Positions 8,848-18,347 are shown, counted from the stretch's first letter. The stretch is DNA of 64,000 bases from Verrucomicrobia bacterium SCGC AAA164-M04 (GCA_000383735.1 KB912135.1:1-64000); one strand, 5' to 3'. The notes: generated from the letters alone by a model not told the origin. Numbers and translations: made by a program.

Positions 8848-10869
8848 GTGTTTCGAAATGCCATTATTACCGTCCTTACCTGCCTGACTTTCGTGTCATG
8901 TGAGCGCAGATCGGACGTGCAAATCGCGAATCAAGAGAACATCCTTATTGTTGGGAACAGCGGAGAACCCAAGGGGCTGGATCCTCACCTTGTTTCCGGT
9001 GTCTTGGAGTCAAACATCATTCGGGCGCTGTTTGAGGGCTTGTGCGTGGAAGACCCCGATAAAGATAGTTCCTCACTCCCCGGGGTTGCTAAGAAATGGA
9101 CCCCCAACGAAGACTCAACCGAATGGATTTTTGAACTTAATCCGGAGGCTAAATGGTCTGACGGAGTTCCGGTAACCGCACACGATTTTGTCTTTTCTTA
9201 TCGTCGCCTTCTTTCACCAGATCCGGATTGGCCCGCCGAGTATGCCGAAATGCTCTACTTTCTCAAAAATGGTGAGGCCTACCACCGCAGTCATTTTGGA
9301 AATATTCTTTGCGGTAACGATCCTGACTTCCCCATCAAATGGGAAATTTTAAAAGAAAGTAACTTTAAAGGTGACCCAAAACTTAAGCTCTCAAACTTCA
9401 CCGGCAAAAGCTTCTCAGAGCTTGAGGAACGGGATCGCAAAAAATTCACACCCTATTTTGATAAGGTAATGAAGGTCGACCTGACAAAACTCTCCGCCAA
9501 AAAAGTAGAAACCGAAAAGCTAACAGAAGTCGAAAAGCGCATCTTCTTCAATTCGAAAGGAATCGACAAACTAAACCTGGATGACCTCAAGTTACTCAAG
9601 CAAAACACAAGTCTTCTCAATTGGGTCGATCAAGTTCCCGAGGAAGTCCGACAACTGGTTCTAGACCGCATCATAGAGCACCACGAGGCCGGAAAACCCA
9701 ATCTTTGGGAAAAGGCAGAAGTCGGCGTCACTGCTATTGATGACTTCACACTGAAAATCAACCTTCGTGGGCCTATTCCATTCCTTCCCGAAATCACCAA
9801 ACACTACACTTGGTATCCGGTTCCCAAACATGTGATCTTGAAGCACGGCAAAATAAATACTGCTTACCAGTCACCTTGGACGCGTGTTAAAAACATCGTT
9901 TCAAATGGAGCATTTAAGCTGAAAACTTGGCGAACCAACCATTTCTTAGAGATCGAACGAAACAATCATTATTGGGATAGAGACAACGTTCATCTCAATG
10001 GCGTTCGTTACCTCCCTATCAAGAATTACTACACCGAAACCAGAATGTTTGGTGATGAGCAACTCCACCTCACTTATACGGTTCCTTCAGAACTTATCCC
10101 GATGGCCAAGGAAAAATACCCTGCTCAACTTCGGCAGGAACCCTACGTCGGCGTCCGCTTTCTCCGGGTCAACAATCGCAAGGAGCCACTCAACGACCCA
10201 AAGGTCCGCAGAGCCTTCGCCCTTTCAATTGATCAAAAATCGATCTGCCAAGAAATCCTCCAGGGAGGCCAAACTCCTGCCTCGGGAATCGTCCCGCCGT
10301 TCGGAAACTACAAACCACCCGGCGTGATTCATTTTGATCCCGAAAAAGCCAAAATTCTGCTCGCCGAATCGGGATACGAATCGACTTCCTCTTTTCCTGA
10401 AATCAGCCTCTTAACTACTAATTCAGATTCAGGCCTCCGAGAAGCCGAAGCTCTTCAAGCAATGTGGCAAAAACATCTTGGCATCAAAGTGCGTATCATG
10501 CAGCGGGAGTGGACGACTTACCTTCAAAAACAATACGATGCCGACTATGATATTTGTGTTGCAGGCTGGATCGGCGATTACTTAGACCCCACTACTTTTC
10601 TTGAAATGTGGATTACGGATGGAGGCAACAATAACACCGGTTGGGGTTCCACCGAATTTGAAGATCTTTTAAACAAAGCCGAAAACACAACAGATGTTGC
10701 GTCAAGAATGGAGATTCTCTCTCAAGCCGAGCAGACAATATTAAACGACACGCCTGTCCTCCCAATTTACTGGTATACCACCAACTACTTGATCCGCCCC
10801 GAAGTAAAGGGTTGGAACCCCCTCCTCCTAAACAATCATCCTTTCAAATCGGTGAAAATCGAAAAATAG
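8848..10869 (+). CDS. oppA: Oligopeptide-binding lipoprotein OppA-like (SBP family 5) with a large insertion
   Basis: A 673-residue family-5 binding protein, starting at GTG 8848 because no in-frame ATG lies upstream of the signal peptide. The N-terminus has lipobox VSC at residue 18 (TFVSCERRS). Family blocks include GEPKGLDPHLVSG, AKWSDGVPVTAHDFVFSYRR, NDPKVRRAFALSIDQK and the C-terminal DTPVLPIYWYTTNYL. Compared with E. coli OppA (about 540 residues), roughly 145 residues are inserted between LKNGEAY and VGVTAIDDFTL (about 146-290). The insert is rich in Lys, Glu and Asp. The gene leads an operon with two permeases (12 bp to oppB). It should capture peptides outside the inner membrane and deliver them to OppBC. 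Confidence 0.93.
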   Translation: MFRNAIITVLTCLTFVSCERRSDVQIANQENILIVGNSGEPKGLDPHLVSGVLESNIIRALFEGLCVEDPDKDSSSLPGVAKKWTPNEDSTEWIFELNPEAKWSDGVPVTAHDFVFSYRRLLSPDPDWPAEYAEMLYFLKNGEAYHRSHFGNILCGNDPDFPIKWEILKESNFKGDPKLKLSNFTGKSFSELEERDRKKFTPYFDKVMKVDLTKLSAKKVETEKLTEVEKRIFFNSKGIDKLNLDDLKLLKQNTSLLNWVDQVPEEVRQLVLDRIIEHHEAGKPNLWEKAEVGVTAIDDFTLKINLRGPIPFLPEITKHYTWYPVPKHVILKHGKINTAYQSPWTRVKNIVSNGAFKLKTWRTNHFLEIERNNHYWDRDNVHLNGVRYLPIKNYYTETRMFGDEQLHLTYTVPSELIPMAKEKYPAQLRQEPYVGVRFLRVNNRKEPLNDPKVRRAFALSIDQKSICQEILQGGQTPASGIVPPFGNYKPPGVIHFDPEKAKILLAESGYESTSSFPEISLLTTNSDSGLREAEALQAMWQKHLGIKVRIMQREWTTYLQKQYDADYDICVAGWIGDYLDPTTFLEMWITDGGNNNTGWGSTEFEDLLNKAENTTDVASRMEILSQAEQTILNDTPVLPIYWYTTNYLIRPEVKGWNPLLLNNHPFKSVKIEK

Positions 10870-10881
10870 CCTCTTCTTACA

Positions 10882-11802
10882 ATGCTCAAAACCATTTTCT
10901 CACGGGTGACTCAGACCATTGTCGTGGTCTTCCTTTTAGTCACTTTTGTTTTCTTCGCAGTTCGTGCGATTCCTGGAAACCCGTTCGCAAGTGAAAAAGC
11001 TCTCGCTCCGGAGGAACAAGCGGCACTTGAACGACAATACGGCCTCGATAAACCGATCAGTATTCAGTATTTCAACTACTGGAAAAATATCCTCACCGAA
11101 GGTGACTTTGGATACTCTCTGGCAATGAAAGGCCGAAAGGTCTCTACCATTATTTCCGAATCGTTTCCTGTTTCACTCAAACTTGGTGTTCTCTCATTAA
11201 TTCTCGGAATGGGTCTAGGAATACCGCTCGGGATCCTAGCCGCTCTTTTCCATAACAGATGGCAAGACTATGCTGCTATGGTGGTTGCAATGGCGGGAAT
11301 CTGTATCGTAGCCTTCGTTCTTGGCCCCATTTTCCAACTCTCAATTGCGCGCCCTCTATCAGTCCTTAATGTTGCGGGTTGGAGCAGACCAGCTGACATT
11401 ATCTTACCGTCCGTGACCCTCTGCTTTGGAGTAGCCGCTTACCTTGCTCGCCTCACCCGGGGCGGAATGCTTGATGTCCTCTCTCAGGACTACATTCGGA
11501 CGGCTCGCGCCAAGGGTGTCCCAACGCTTCAAATCATCACCAAACACGCACTAAGACCGGCGCTCATGCCTGCTGTCACTTTCCTCGGACCAGCCTTCGC
11601 GGGAATTATCACAGGCTCATTCGTTGTTGAAAATATTTTCCTCGTCCCCGGGATGGGCAAACACTTCGTCCTCGGAATCACCTCCAACGATTACAACCTA
11701 GTCCTCGGACTAGTTCTCTTCTACGGAATCCTGATGGGGATCGCTAATTTACTGTCCGATCTCGCTCTCATCTTCATGGATCCAAAACTTCGCAATTCCT
11801 AA
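10882..11802 (+). CDS. oppB: Oligopeptide ABC transporter permease OppB
   Basis: A 306-residue permease of standard OppB/DppB length. TM1 ends in the family motif VRAIPGNPF, followed by LERQYGLDKPISIQYFNYW. The permease domain has a six-helix pattern and the cytoplasmic coupling loop RTARAKGVPTLQIITKHALRP. The segment GIITGSFVVENIFLVPGMGKHFV is typical of the family. It follows oppA by 12 bp and overlaps oppC by one base (TAATG), so translation is probably coupled. No ATP-binding subunit follows in the cluster. Confidence 0.94.
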   Translation: MLKTIFSRVTQTIVVVFLLVTFVFFAVRAIPGNPFASEKALAPEEQAALERQYGLDKPISIQYFNYWKNILTEGDFGYSLAMKGRKVSTIISESFPVSLKLGVLSLILGMGLGIPLGILAALFHNRWQDYAAMVVAMAGICIVAFVLGPIFQLSIARPLSVLNVAGWSRPADIILPSVTLCFGVAAYLARLTRGGMLDVLSQDYIRTARAKGVPTLQIITKHALRPALMPAVTFLGPAFAGIITGSFVVENIFLVPGMGKHFVLGITSNDYNLVLGLVLFYGILMGIANLLSDLALIFMDPKLRNS

Positions 11803-12785
11803 TGGCCATGACTTCACTTGACCAAAACGTTAAAGGAGAAACTTTGGCGACCGAAAAAGGAACTAGCTTATGGGCCGACGCCTATATTCGCCTCAAGAAA
11901 AATAAGCTGGCGATGCTTGGCGGCATTGTCGTTATTCTAATTCTTATCCTTTGCTTCATTATCGCGCCCATTCTTGCCGCTTCTGGCATGAATGCCAATG
12001 AACAGGATCTCACCAACCGCTTTGCTGGAGTAGGCGAAAAAGGAGTTCTCGGCACTGACCAACTCGGCCGGGACCTTTTCATGCGCGTCCTGGAAGGTGG
12101 CCAAATTTCTCTTCTCGTTGCAATTATGGCAACCTGTATGACCGTCACCATAGGTGTTATTTATGGAGGAATTGCTGGCTACGTCGGAGGAACGCTTGGT
12201 AACACAATGATGCGTATCGTCGACGGGCTTCTAGCGATGCCCTTCCTGATTATCGTCATCCTCTTCCGCGAGATTATCACACCATACATTGACACTCTAG
12301 CGAAGTTCCTCATCGATGATTGGGGATGGAACGACAACACCGTTCTCCGATTCGCAAATCTCATCCCACTTACCATTGCGATCGCTGGATTTGGTTGGCT
12401 CTCAATGGGGCGTATCGTACGCTCCGCTGCCGCCTCACTCTCTAAACAGGAATTTGTTGAAGCGGCCCGCTCTCTTGGAATCAGCCATCGCCGGATTCTC
12501 TTTCGCCATATTCTCCCCAACATGCTAGGTCCCGTAATAATTTACGCTACCCTAACCATTCCCAGCTTTATTCTTTACGAGGCGACATTAAGTTACATTG
12601 GCCTTGGGATTGAACCACCTAACTCATCTTGGGGAAAGTTGATTCAAGAAGGCGCCAACTACCTTGAAACAAACCTCACTGTTCTTGCTGTTCCCGCTGT
12701 CATGTTCTCACTGACCCTCTTCGCTTTCAACTTTCTTGGTGACGGACTTCGTGACGCCCTTGATCCCAAAGCCTCTAAAGACTAA
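11802..12785 (+). CDS. oppC: Oligopeptide ABC transporter permease OppC
   Basis: A 327-residue partner permease. It has an N-terminal OppC-type segment (YIRLKKNKLAMLGGIVVILI) and the block GVLGTDQLGRDLFMRVLEGG. The coupling loop is EAARSLGISHRRILFRHILPN. The C-terminus has YIGLGIEPPNSSWGKLIQEG and FLGDGLRDALDPK. The start overlaps the oppB stop by one base. The next gene on the strand, 162 bp on, is a MoxR ATPase and not OppD/OppF, so the ATPases that power this importer must be encoded elsewhere. The GC-rich stretch just after the stop (GGGGGG ... CCCCCC, about 12797-12827) could form a hairpin but lacks a T-run. Confidence 0.94.
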   Translation: MAMTSLDQNVKGETLATEKGTSLWADAYIRLKKNKLAMLGGIVVILILILCFIIAPILAASGMNANEQDLTNRFAGVGEKGVLGTDQLGRDLFMRVLEGGQISLLVAIMATCMTVTIGVIYGGIAGYVGGTLGNTMMRIVDGLLAMPFLIIVILFREIITPYIDTLAKFLIDDWGWNDNTVLRFANLIPLTIAIAGFGWLSMGRIVRSAAASLSKQEFVEAARSLGISHRRILFRHILPNMLGPVIIYATLTIPSFILYEATLSYIGLGIEPPNSSWGKLIQEGANYLETNLTVLAVPAVMFSLTLFAFNFLGDGLRDALDPKASKD

Positions 12786-12947
12786 TCCTCACTCAAGGGG
12801 GGCATTCTTTAGGCATCGATCCCCCCCTCCGACTCTTGCACTTTAACCAATTTAGAAAATTGGCACTCTCTCCTTTAAAAATAGTGAAATCAAAAAACTC
12901 CTTTTTCTTTCTCAAGGCCGCCTGATTTTGCCAGAGTTCGTTCAGCA

Positions 12948-13931
12948 ATGGATCCACAAGAGCTTCAAAACAAGATCTCCGACTCTAATTTATGGGTCGA
13001 GGCAATGCGCAGTGAGATGGGCCGCGTTCTCGTCGGACAGAAAAACCTGGTCAACAAACTTCTCATTGGGCTTCTGAGCAATGGACACATTCTACTCGAA
13101 GGTGTCCCCGGCTTGGCCAAAACTTTGGCCGTAAAAGCTCTTGCTGGGTCTCTTAAAGCTGAGTTCGCCCGCATCCAGTTTACACCAGACCTCCTCCCTG
13201 CCGACCTTCTCGGCACCATGATCTATCACCCGGACCAAAAGACTTTTGCTCCAAAGCTTGGCCCAATCTTCGCCAATCTTATTTTGGCAGACGAGATCAA
13301 CCGTGCCCCAGCTAAGGTTCAATCGGCCTTACTCGAAGCGATGCAAGAGCAACAAGTGACGATCGGAGACCAATCTTACGACCTCCCCAGTCCCTTTTTG
13401 GTTCTCGCCACACAGAACCCAATCGATCAAGAAGGAACATACTCACTTCCCGAAGCTCAGCTCGACCGCTTCCTTCTTAAAATCACGGTCGACTATCCAA
13501 GTCGAGAGGAAGAACTCGACATCTTAGATCGAATGTCTTCTTCCGATGCAAACGAAGAAACTAGAGCAGTTACTACAACTGAGGCGGTCGCCGAAAGCCG
13601 CAAACTCATTGATCAAATCTATATCGATTCAGCCGTGCGAGGCTACATTGTCGATCTTGTTCAAGCCACCAGGACTCCCGGGAACTACGAAAGTTCACTT
13701 AAGAACCTTATTATGGCGGGAGCTTCACCCCGCGCCACTATCAACTTCGCCCGGGCCGCCCGCGCAAATGCCTTCCTCCAAGGTCGCGCGTTTGTCACCC
13801 CAGGCGACATAAAGGAACTTGCACCAGAGATCCTGCGCCATCGCATCCTACTTTCCTATGAGGCCGAAGCCGAAAATGTCACGACTGATCAGATAGTCGA
13901 GCGTCTCATGAGTCGAGTTCCAGTCCCTTAA
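12948..13931 (+). CDS. moxR: MoxR-family AAA+ ATPase
   Basis: A 327-residue MoxR ATPase. Walker A GVPGLAKT is at residues 52-59. Walker B LILADE (111-116) runs into the MoxR signature INRAPAKVQSALLEAMQE. Sensor 1 is LATQNPIDQEGTYSLPEAQLDRF and the C-terminal lid has GASPRATINFARAARANAF. MoxR proteins act as chaperones, usually for a DUF58 and VWA protein encoded directly downstream. Here the next gene is trpG on the other strand, 15 bp beyond the stop, so the partner genes are absent from this locus. The client is unknown. Confidence 0.93.
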   Translation: MDPQELQNKISDSNLWVEAMRSEMGRVLVGQKNLVNKLLIGLLSNGHILLEGVPGLAKTLAVKALAGSLKAEFARIQFTPDLLPADLLGTMIYHPDQKTFAPKLGPIFANLILADEINRAPAKVQSALLEAMQEQQVTIGDQSYDLPSPFLVLATQNPIDQEGTYSLPEAQLDRFLLKITVDYPSREEELDILDRMSSSDANEETRAVTTTEAVAESRKLIDQIYIDSAVRGYIVDLVQATRTPGNYESSLKNLIMAGASPRATINFARAARANAFLQGRAFVTPGDIKELAPEILRHRILLSYEAEAENVTTDQIVERLMSRVPVP

Positions 13932-13946
13932 CTTGATCACGATAAG

Positions 13947-14510
13947 TTAAAGATTCAGGAAATTTTGGAGAATCTGCTTACCAGAATCTGTCAGGATAGA
14001 CTCCGGATGAAATTGCACTCCATGAACATTCAGTTCCTTGTGCTTTAGCCCCATGATAATCCCGTCTTCAGTCCAAGCCGTGACTTCAAGACAATCAGGA
14101 AGACTTTCCTTTTTCACGATTAGGGAGTGATAGCGTGTTGCTTCGAAAGGATTGGGCAAGCCTTTGAAAACACTATCACCGTCATGATGAATCATAGAAG
14201 TTTTACCATGCATCAGCTTTTTGGCACGAATAACTTCACCACCATAAACTTGCCCGATAGACTGATGCCCAAGACACACACCAAAAATCGGTATTTCTCC
14301 GCCGAAAGACTTAATCACCTCACATGAGATTCCAGCCTCATTTGGAGTGCAGGGACCGGGTGAAACGCAAATTCGGGTCGGCCTCAAATCACGCAGCTCT
14401 TCTACACCCACAACATCATTCCTGAGAACTTTCAGCTTCACACCTAATTCTCCAAAATACTGTACAAGATTGTATGTGAACGAATCATAGTTATCAATTA
14501 CGACTAACAT
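13947..14510 (-). CDS. trpG: Anthranilate/aminodeoxychorismate synthase glutamine amidotransferase (TrpG/PabA)
   Basis: A 187-residue class-I glutamine amidotransferase. It begins [21 protein letters not shown]. The nucleophile elbow is [11 protein letters not shown] (Cys about residue 79), and the His-Glu dyad is in GVQFHPESI near the C-terminus. It supplies ammonia to the TrpE-type subunit encoded 12 bp upstream on the same strand. Many bacteria use one such subunit for both tryptophan and folate, and the sequence does not decide between TrpG and PabA. It converges on moxR, with 15 bp between stop codons. Confidence 0.94.
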   Translation of the reverse strand: MLVVIDNYDSFTYNLVQYFGELGVKLKVLRNDVVGVEELRDLRPTRICVSPGPCTPNEAGISCEVIKSFGGEIPIFGVCLGHQSIGQVYGGEVIRAKKLMHGKTSMIHHDGDSVFKGLPNPFEATRYHSLIVKKESLPDCLEVTAWTEDGIIMGLKHKELNVHGVQFHPESILTDSGKQILQNFLNL

Positions 14511-14522
14511 AACAAAAGAAGA

Positions 14523-16025
14523 TCAAGGTTTCATGAGGGTTTTAGCGAGTTCAACAGCCCGCATCATGGCCGCAGCTTTATTCACTGTTTCATTATATTC
14601 ATAGGTAGGATCGCTATCTGCAACCACTCCTGCTCCAGCTTGGATATAAACCTTATCGTCTTTCAAAACACAAGTTCGCAGGGCGATACAGGAGTCATGA
14701 TTCCCATCCCATCCAAAATAACCAACTGCTCCGGAGTAAGTTCCTCGTTTGTTTTTTTCAAGTGAGTTAATGATCTGCATTGCCCTGATTTTCGGGGCCC
14801 CACTTACGGTTCCAGCAGGGAAAGTGCTTCGCAGAACATCATATGATGAATGCTCGGGAGATAGTCGCCCACTGACATTCGAAACGATATGCATCACATG
14901 ACTGTAACGCTCCACAATCATCTGATCATCAACTCTGACTGTGCCAGTTTCTGATATTCGACCAACATCATTACGAGCAAGATCAATCAACATGACATGC
15001 TCAGCACACTCCTTTTCGTCGGCCAAAAGATCATCAGCCAAGGCATCATCCTCTTCGGGAGTTTTACCCCTCCATCGAGTCCCTGCTATAGGGCGGATAT
15101 CGATCCGGCCATCAACTGACCGAACGTGAACCTCCGGAGAACTTCCAACTAAGGAAAACTCCGGTGTCTCATACACGAACATGTAAGGGGAAGGATTAAT
15201 GTGCCGAAGCGCGCGATATAAATCGATATTACACCCCTCGAAATCTGCCTCAAAACGCTGACTTGGCACGACCTGAAAGGCATCTCCGGCGGCAATGTAA
15301 TCCTTTGCCTTGAGAACCATCTCTTCATACTCAGCTTGGGTCGTATTACTGCGTGGAGCAGGCGCCTTGATATCGACCAAACCATTAAGCGGAGAAACAT
15401 GGAGTGGCCGATCCAACATTCCAATCACCGATCCGATCCTACCAACCGCGAGTGCATAAGCCTCATCAGGCGAGGACGCTTCATCAAGCATCGCATTTGC
15501 CACAACTAGAAGTCGGCGCAACTTATGATCAAAAACAACTAGAGTATCAGCTAAGAAGAAAATGGACTCTGGGAGCTTTAAATCATCCTCGGGGCATTTG
15601 GAAATTGTCGGCTCAAATTGCTGGGCCGCATCGTAACCAACATACCCAACCGCACCTCCAAAGAATGGCGGAGCGTCACCGTGGGTTACCGGTTTGTAAC
15701 CCGACATTAATCGCTGAACTTCATCAAGCACATCTCCCTCACGATTTCTCGTTTCGACTTCCCCTCCTCTCTCGATAGTGACTTCATCTCCGCGCGATGT
15801 AAAAATCCAACGCGGTTGACTTCCCACGATGGACCATCGACCACTCGCATCAGTGCTTTCGGCGCTCTCAAAGAGAAAGGCATTCTTGCCGTCGCGGAGC
15901 TTTAAAAAGGCAGAGACCGGGGTCTCAAAGTCGGCAGCAAGCTGAGCATAAACAGGCACGACATTTCCAGCCTGCGCTAACTCAACAAACTCCTCGGCAC
16001 TGGGCTTGACTGGAACCTGATTCAC
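14523..16025 (-). CDS. trpE: Anthranilate synthase component I (TrpE)
   Basis: A 500-residue chorismate-binding enzyme that makes anthranilate with TrpG. The N-terminal domain carries the feedback-site region (KNAFLFESAESTDASGRWS, near 46-64). The C-terminal catalytic domain has the blocks IRPIAGTRWRGKTPEEDD, EHVMLIDLARNDVGR and FPAGTVSGAPKIRAMQII. It ends with KNKRGTYSGAVGYFGWDG and the IQAGAGVVADSDP block. Length and motifs favour TrpE over PabB. It follows the broken walJ gene by 45 bp and precedes trpG by 12 bp. I see no leader peptide or attenuator in the short gap upstream. Confidence 0.95.
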   Translation of the reverse strand: MNQVPVKPSAEEFVELAQAGNVVPVYAQLAADFETPVSAFLKLRDGKNAFLFESAESTDASGRWSIVGSQPRWIFTSRGDEVTIERGGEVETRNREGDVLDEVQRLMSGYKPVTHGDAPPFFGGAVGYVGYDAAQQFEPTISKCPEDDLKLPESIFFLADTLVVFDHKLRRLLVVANAMLDEASSPDEAYALAVGRIGSVIGMLDRPLHVSPLNGLVDIKAPAPRSNTTQAEYEEMVLKAKDYIAAGDAFQVVPSQRFEADFEGCNIDLYRALRHINPSPYMFVYETPEFSLVGSSPEVHVRSVDGRIDIRPIAGTRWRGKTPEEDDALADDLLADEKECAEHVMLIDLARNDVGRISETGTVRVDDQMIVERYSHVMHIVSNVSGRLSPEHSSYDVLRSTFPAGTVSGAPKIRAMQIINSLEKNKRGTYSGAVGYFGWDGNHDSCIALRTCVLKDDKVYIQAGAGVVADSDPTYEYNETVNKAAAMMRAVELAKTLMKP

Positions 16026-16070
16026 GCGAGGACTAGTCTGCCAACGATACCACGAAGAGCAACGCGAAAT

Positions 16071-16887
16071 TCATCGAGGACCAAAGAGCTCCCCATAAAA
16101 CGCAGGGTCTATCGTTTCTTCAATCTCCTGCCAGGGTGTCACCTCATTTTGAGAAGCGACACATATCTCAAGTTCCTTGCCGCCAATTCGCTCGCGAACC
16201 ACCTCGACAGCTTTCATCGGGCAATTGCAGTCACTACTCAAATGCCCAAGTATCACTTGTTTTAAGCCGTCTGGAACGAGCTCGGCTATGAGATCCGCCG
16301 CTTGTTCATTCGACAAATGCCCATGCTGAGAAGAAATCCGCTGCTTTGTGCTGAATGGCCGTTTTTGGTCAGCCTCCAACATTTGCCACTCATAATTCGC
16401 TTCAAGAACTAACCCCTGCACGCCCTTCAAGGCCTGGGTGATTTGAGCATCAACATGCCCCAAATCGGTCGCAACCCCAATGCTATCCCCCCCCCCTGGC
16501 AATCACATAGCCCACCGGCTCAACGGCGTCATGAGGCAACGGAAAAGTTGTTAAATCGAAGCCCTTCCAGCTGAACTTCTGTCCACTTTCAAAAAGAATC
16601 CACTCTACCGATTCTCTAAGCCCCTCCTTTACCACTCGACTAGTCATAATAGAGGCCAAAATCGGCACCGGACACTTCCGAAGAAAAACATCCAACCCCC
16701 GAATGTGATCACCATGTTCATGAGTCAGCAAGATGCCGCTTAATTGTTCAGGAGCTACATGCAACCGTTCCAAGCGAAGATTAAGCTGCTTGGCGCTCAA
16801 TCCAGCATCAACGAGGAGATATTCCCCATCGCACTCAACGATAGTGGAATTTCCTCCACTGCCACTGCCTAAAACCGCAAACCGCAT
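16071..16887 (-). pseudogene. walJ: WalJ/YycJ-type MBL-fold metallo-hydrolase, frameshifted at a G10 tract
   Basis: Two minus-strand frames together make one metallo-beta-lactamase-fold protein. The first (from 16887) begins MRFAVLGSGSGGNSTIVE and has the metal motif THEHGDH, but stops at IARGGG* just after a run of ten G on the minus strand (about 16487-16496). The second frame, one base off, continues with DSIGVATDLGHVD, LEANYEW, HGHLSN and LGHLSSDCN, all expected in this family. Removing one G restores a 271-residue protein of normal family length. Either this is a real or phase-variable frameshift, or the run was miscounted in sequencing. The family has roles in cell-wall or DNA maintenance in other bacteria. 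It lies directly upstream of trpE. Confidence 0.85.
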
Positions 16888-17008
16888 CGGAGTTAAGCAT
16901 GACTAGAAGAACTGAGATCTGCAATTCAAACGACTTATCTGTCGCTATAAATTTGCCTGAGAGAAGCTCTTGCATATGTCTTTTGATTCTTTAGGGTCCT
17001 CCCGAAAG

Positions 17009-17090
17009 GCCGGGATGGTGGAATTGGTAGACACGCGTGATTTAGGATCACGTGCCCTTGGGCGTGCAGGTTCGACCCCTGTTCCCGGTA
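17009..17090 (+). tRNA. tRNA-Leu (anticodon UAG)
   Basis: The acceptor stem GCCGGGA (17009-17015) pairs with TCCCGGT (17083-17089), followed by discriminator A. The D-arm is TGGTGGAATTGGTAGACA. The anticodon stem CGTGA/TCACG encloses the loop TTTAGGA, giving anticodon TAG. A long variable arm (TGCCCTTGGGCGT) marks a class-II tRNA, and the T-arm is CAGGTTCGACCCCTG. CCA is not encoded. It would read CUA and, by wobble, other CUN leucine codons. The gene stands alone between walJ and the SMP-30 gene. Confidence 0.96.
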
Positions 17091-17342
17091 CTTTTAACTG
17101 ATCAGTATAAAAAACACGATCCGGTGTGTGCTCTTGGTTCTTTAGAGGCGTGCCTCCCTAATTTCGCTCGGGATAATCGCTATCTCATTGGAAGACCGCT
17201 TTGAATGTTTTCGAGGTGAGCTCATAGGCTGATACAGCACCGTTTAAAATGATGCTCAATTCAGGCATCATGAAGAGACAACAAGCCCTACTTAAAGAAG
17301 AGAGTCTTCGACAAAGTGGCTCCAACTCGATAGCTAAAGGTA

Positions 17343-18341
17343 ATGAAGATACTTTCCATCTCGGCTCTCGCATTTTCGCTCGCTTCAGCTCAGCAACAAC
17401 CTTTTCCAACCGCAGGAACAGTGGAACGATTAGATCCAGCGCTCGATCAGTTAATCGCCCCAAACACCAGAATTGAAGTTATCGCTTCTGGTTTCACTTG
17501 GTCGGAGGGCCCAGTTTGGGATAAAAAAAACAATCGCCTCCTCTTTTCCGATGTTCCGGAAAACACAGTCTACCAATGGAACCTAAAAGATGGTGTCTCC
17601 GTCTTTTTAAAACCATCAGGATTCACGGGGCCAAGCAGGTATAGCGGCGAACCCGGATCAAATGGACTAGCATACAATAATGACGGTCAGCTTTTATTTT
17701 GTGAACACGGAGACCGGCGTGTTTCGATGATTGCGGAGGGAAATAGTGGTAAAATCACCCTCGCCGATAAATTTGAAGGAATGCGATTCAATTCGCCGAA
17801 CGATCTTTGCGTTCACTCATCCGGCCTCATCTTTTTCACAGACCCTCCCTATGGACTTCCTCTTAAAGAAAAAGATCCCACCCGGGAAATTGACGCCTTT
17901 GGGGTCTACCGACTTGCTTTAGATGGATCGATCACAATGGTCGTTCCTGATCTAAAGCGTCCGAACGGAGTCACTCTCTCCAACGATGGCAAGACCCTCT
18001 ACATTGCCCAATCGCACGGGGAAGAAGCTTGGATAATGTCCTACCCAGTCAACAAAAAGGGGGACGTTGGCAAAGGAGCTCTCCTCTACGACGCCACCGA
18101 ACTCGCCAAGACTGACAAGGGATTACCCGACGGGCTTAAGACCGATACTAAAGGGAACATTTGGTCTACCGGTCCAGGTGGAGTTCTTGTCATAAGCTCC
18201 GAAGGCAAGCTCCTTGGTCGCATCCTTACTGGGCACCGTACTGCAAATTGCGCTTGGGGCGAAGATGGGTCCACTCTTTATATGACAGCCGATTACTACA
18301 TCATGCGGATTCAAACCCTCACAAAGGGCACCGGTTTTTGA
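17343..18341 (+). CDS. Exported SMP-30/gluconolactonase family protein
   Basis: A 332-residue protein with a signal peptide (MKILSISALAFSLASAQQ, cleavage after ASA). It then has a six-bladed SMP-30/gluconolactonase propeller. Family blocks are GFTWSEGPVWDKKNNRLLFSD, with the metal-binding Glu, then SNGLAYNNDGQLLFCEHGDR, FNSPNDLCVHSSGLIFFTDP and RPNGVTLSNDGKTLYIAQS. Such enzymes hydrolyse sugar lactones. Here it would act outside the cytoplasm. It is followed after 6 bp by a GntR-type regulator, so it may belong to a sugar-acid pathway. The exact substrate is not readable. Confidence 0.9.
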   Translation: MKILSISALAFSLASAQQQPFPTAGTVERLDPALDQLIAPNTRIEVIASGFTWSEGPVWDKKNNRLLFSDVPENTVYQWNLKDGVSVFLKPSGFTGPSRYSGEPGSNGLAYNNDGQLLFCEHGDRRVSMIAEGNSGKITLADKFEGMRFNSPNDLCVHSSGLIFFTDPPYGLPLKEKDPTREIDAFGVYRLALDGSITMVVPDLKRPNGVTLSNDGKTLYIAQSHGEEAWIMSYPVNKKGDVGKGALLYDATELAKTDKGLPDGLKTDTKGNIWSTGPGGVLVISSEGKLLGRILTGHRTANCAWGEDGSTLYMTADYYIMRIQTLTKGTGF

Positions 18342-18347
18342 AAAATC

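Noticed and set aside
12797..12827. GGGGGG...CCCCCC hairpin after oppC as a terminator
   Set aside because: No T-run follows and the loop is 18 nt or more; left as a note in the oppC entry.
16955..16965. CTGAGAGA as part of a TPP riboswitch
   Set aside because: The other conserved THI-box parts are absent and the downstream gene is a tRNA.
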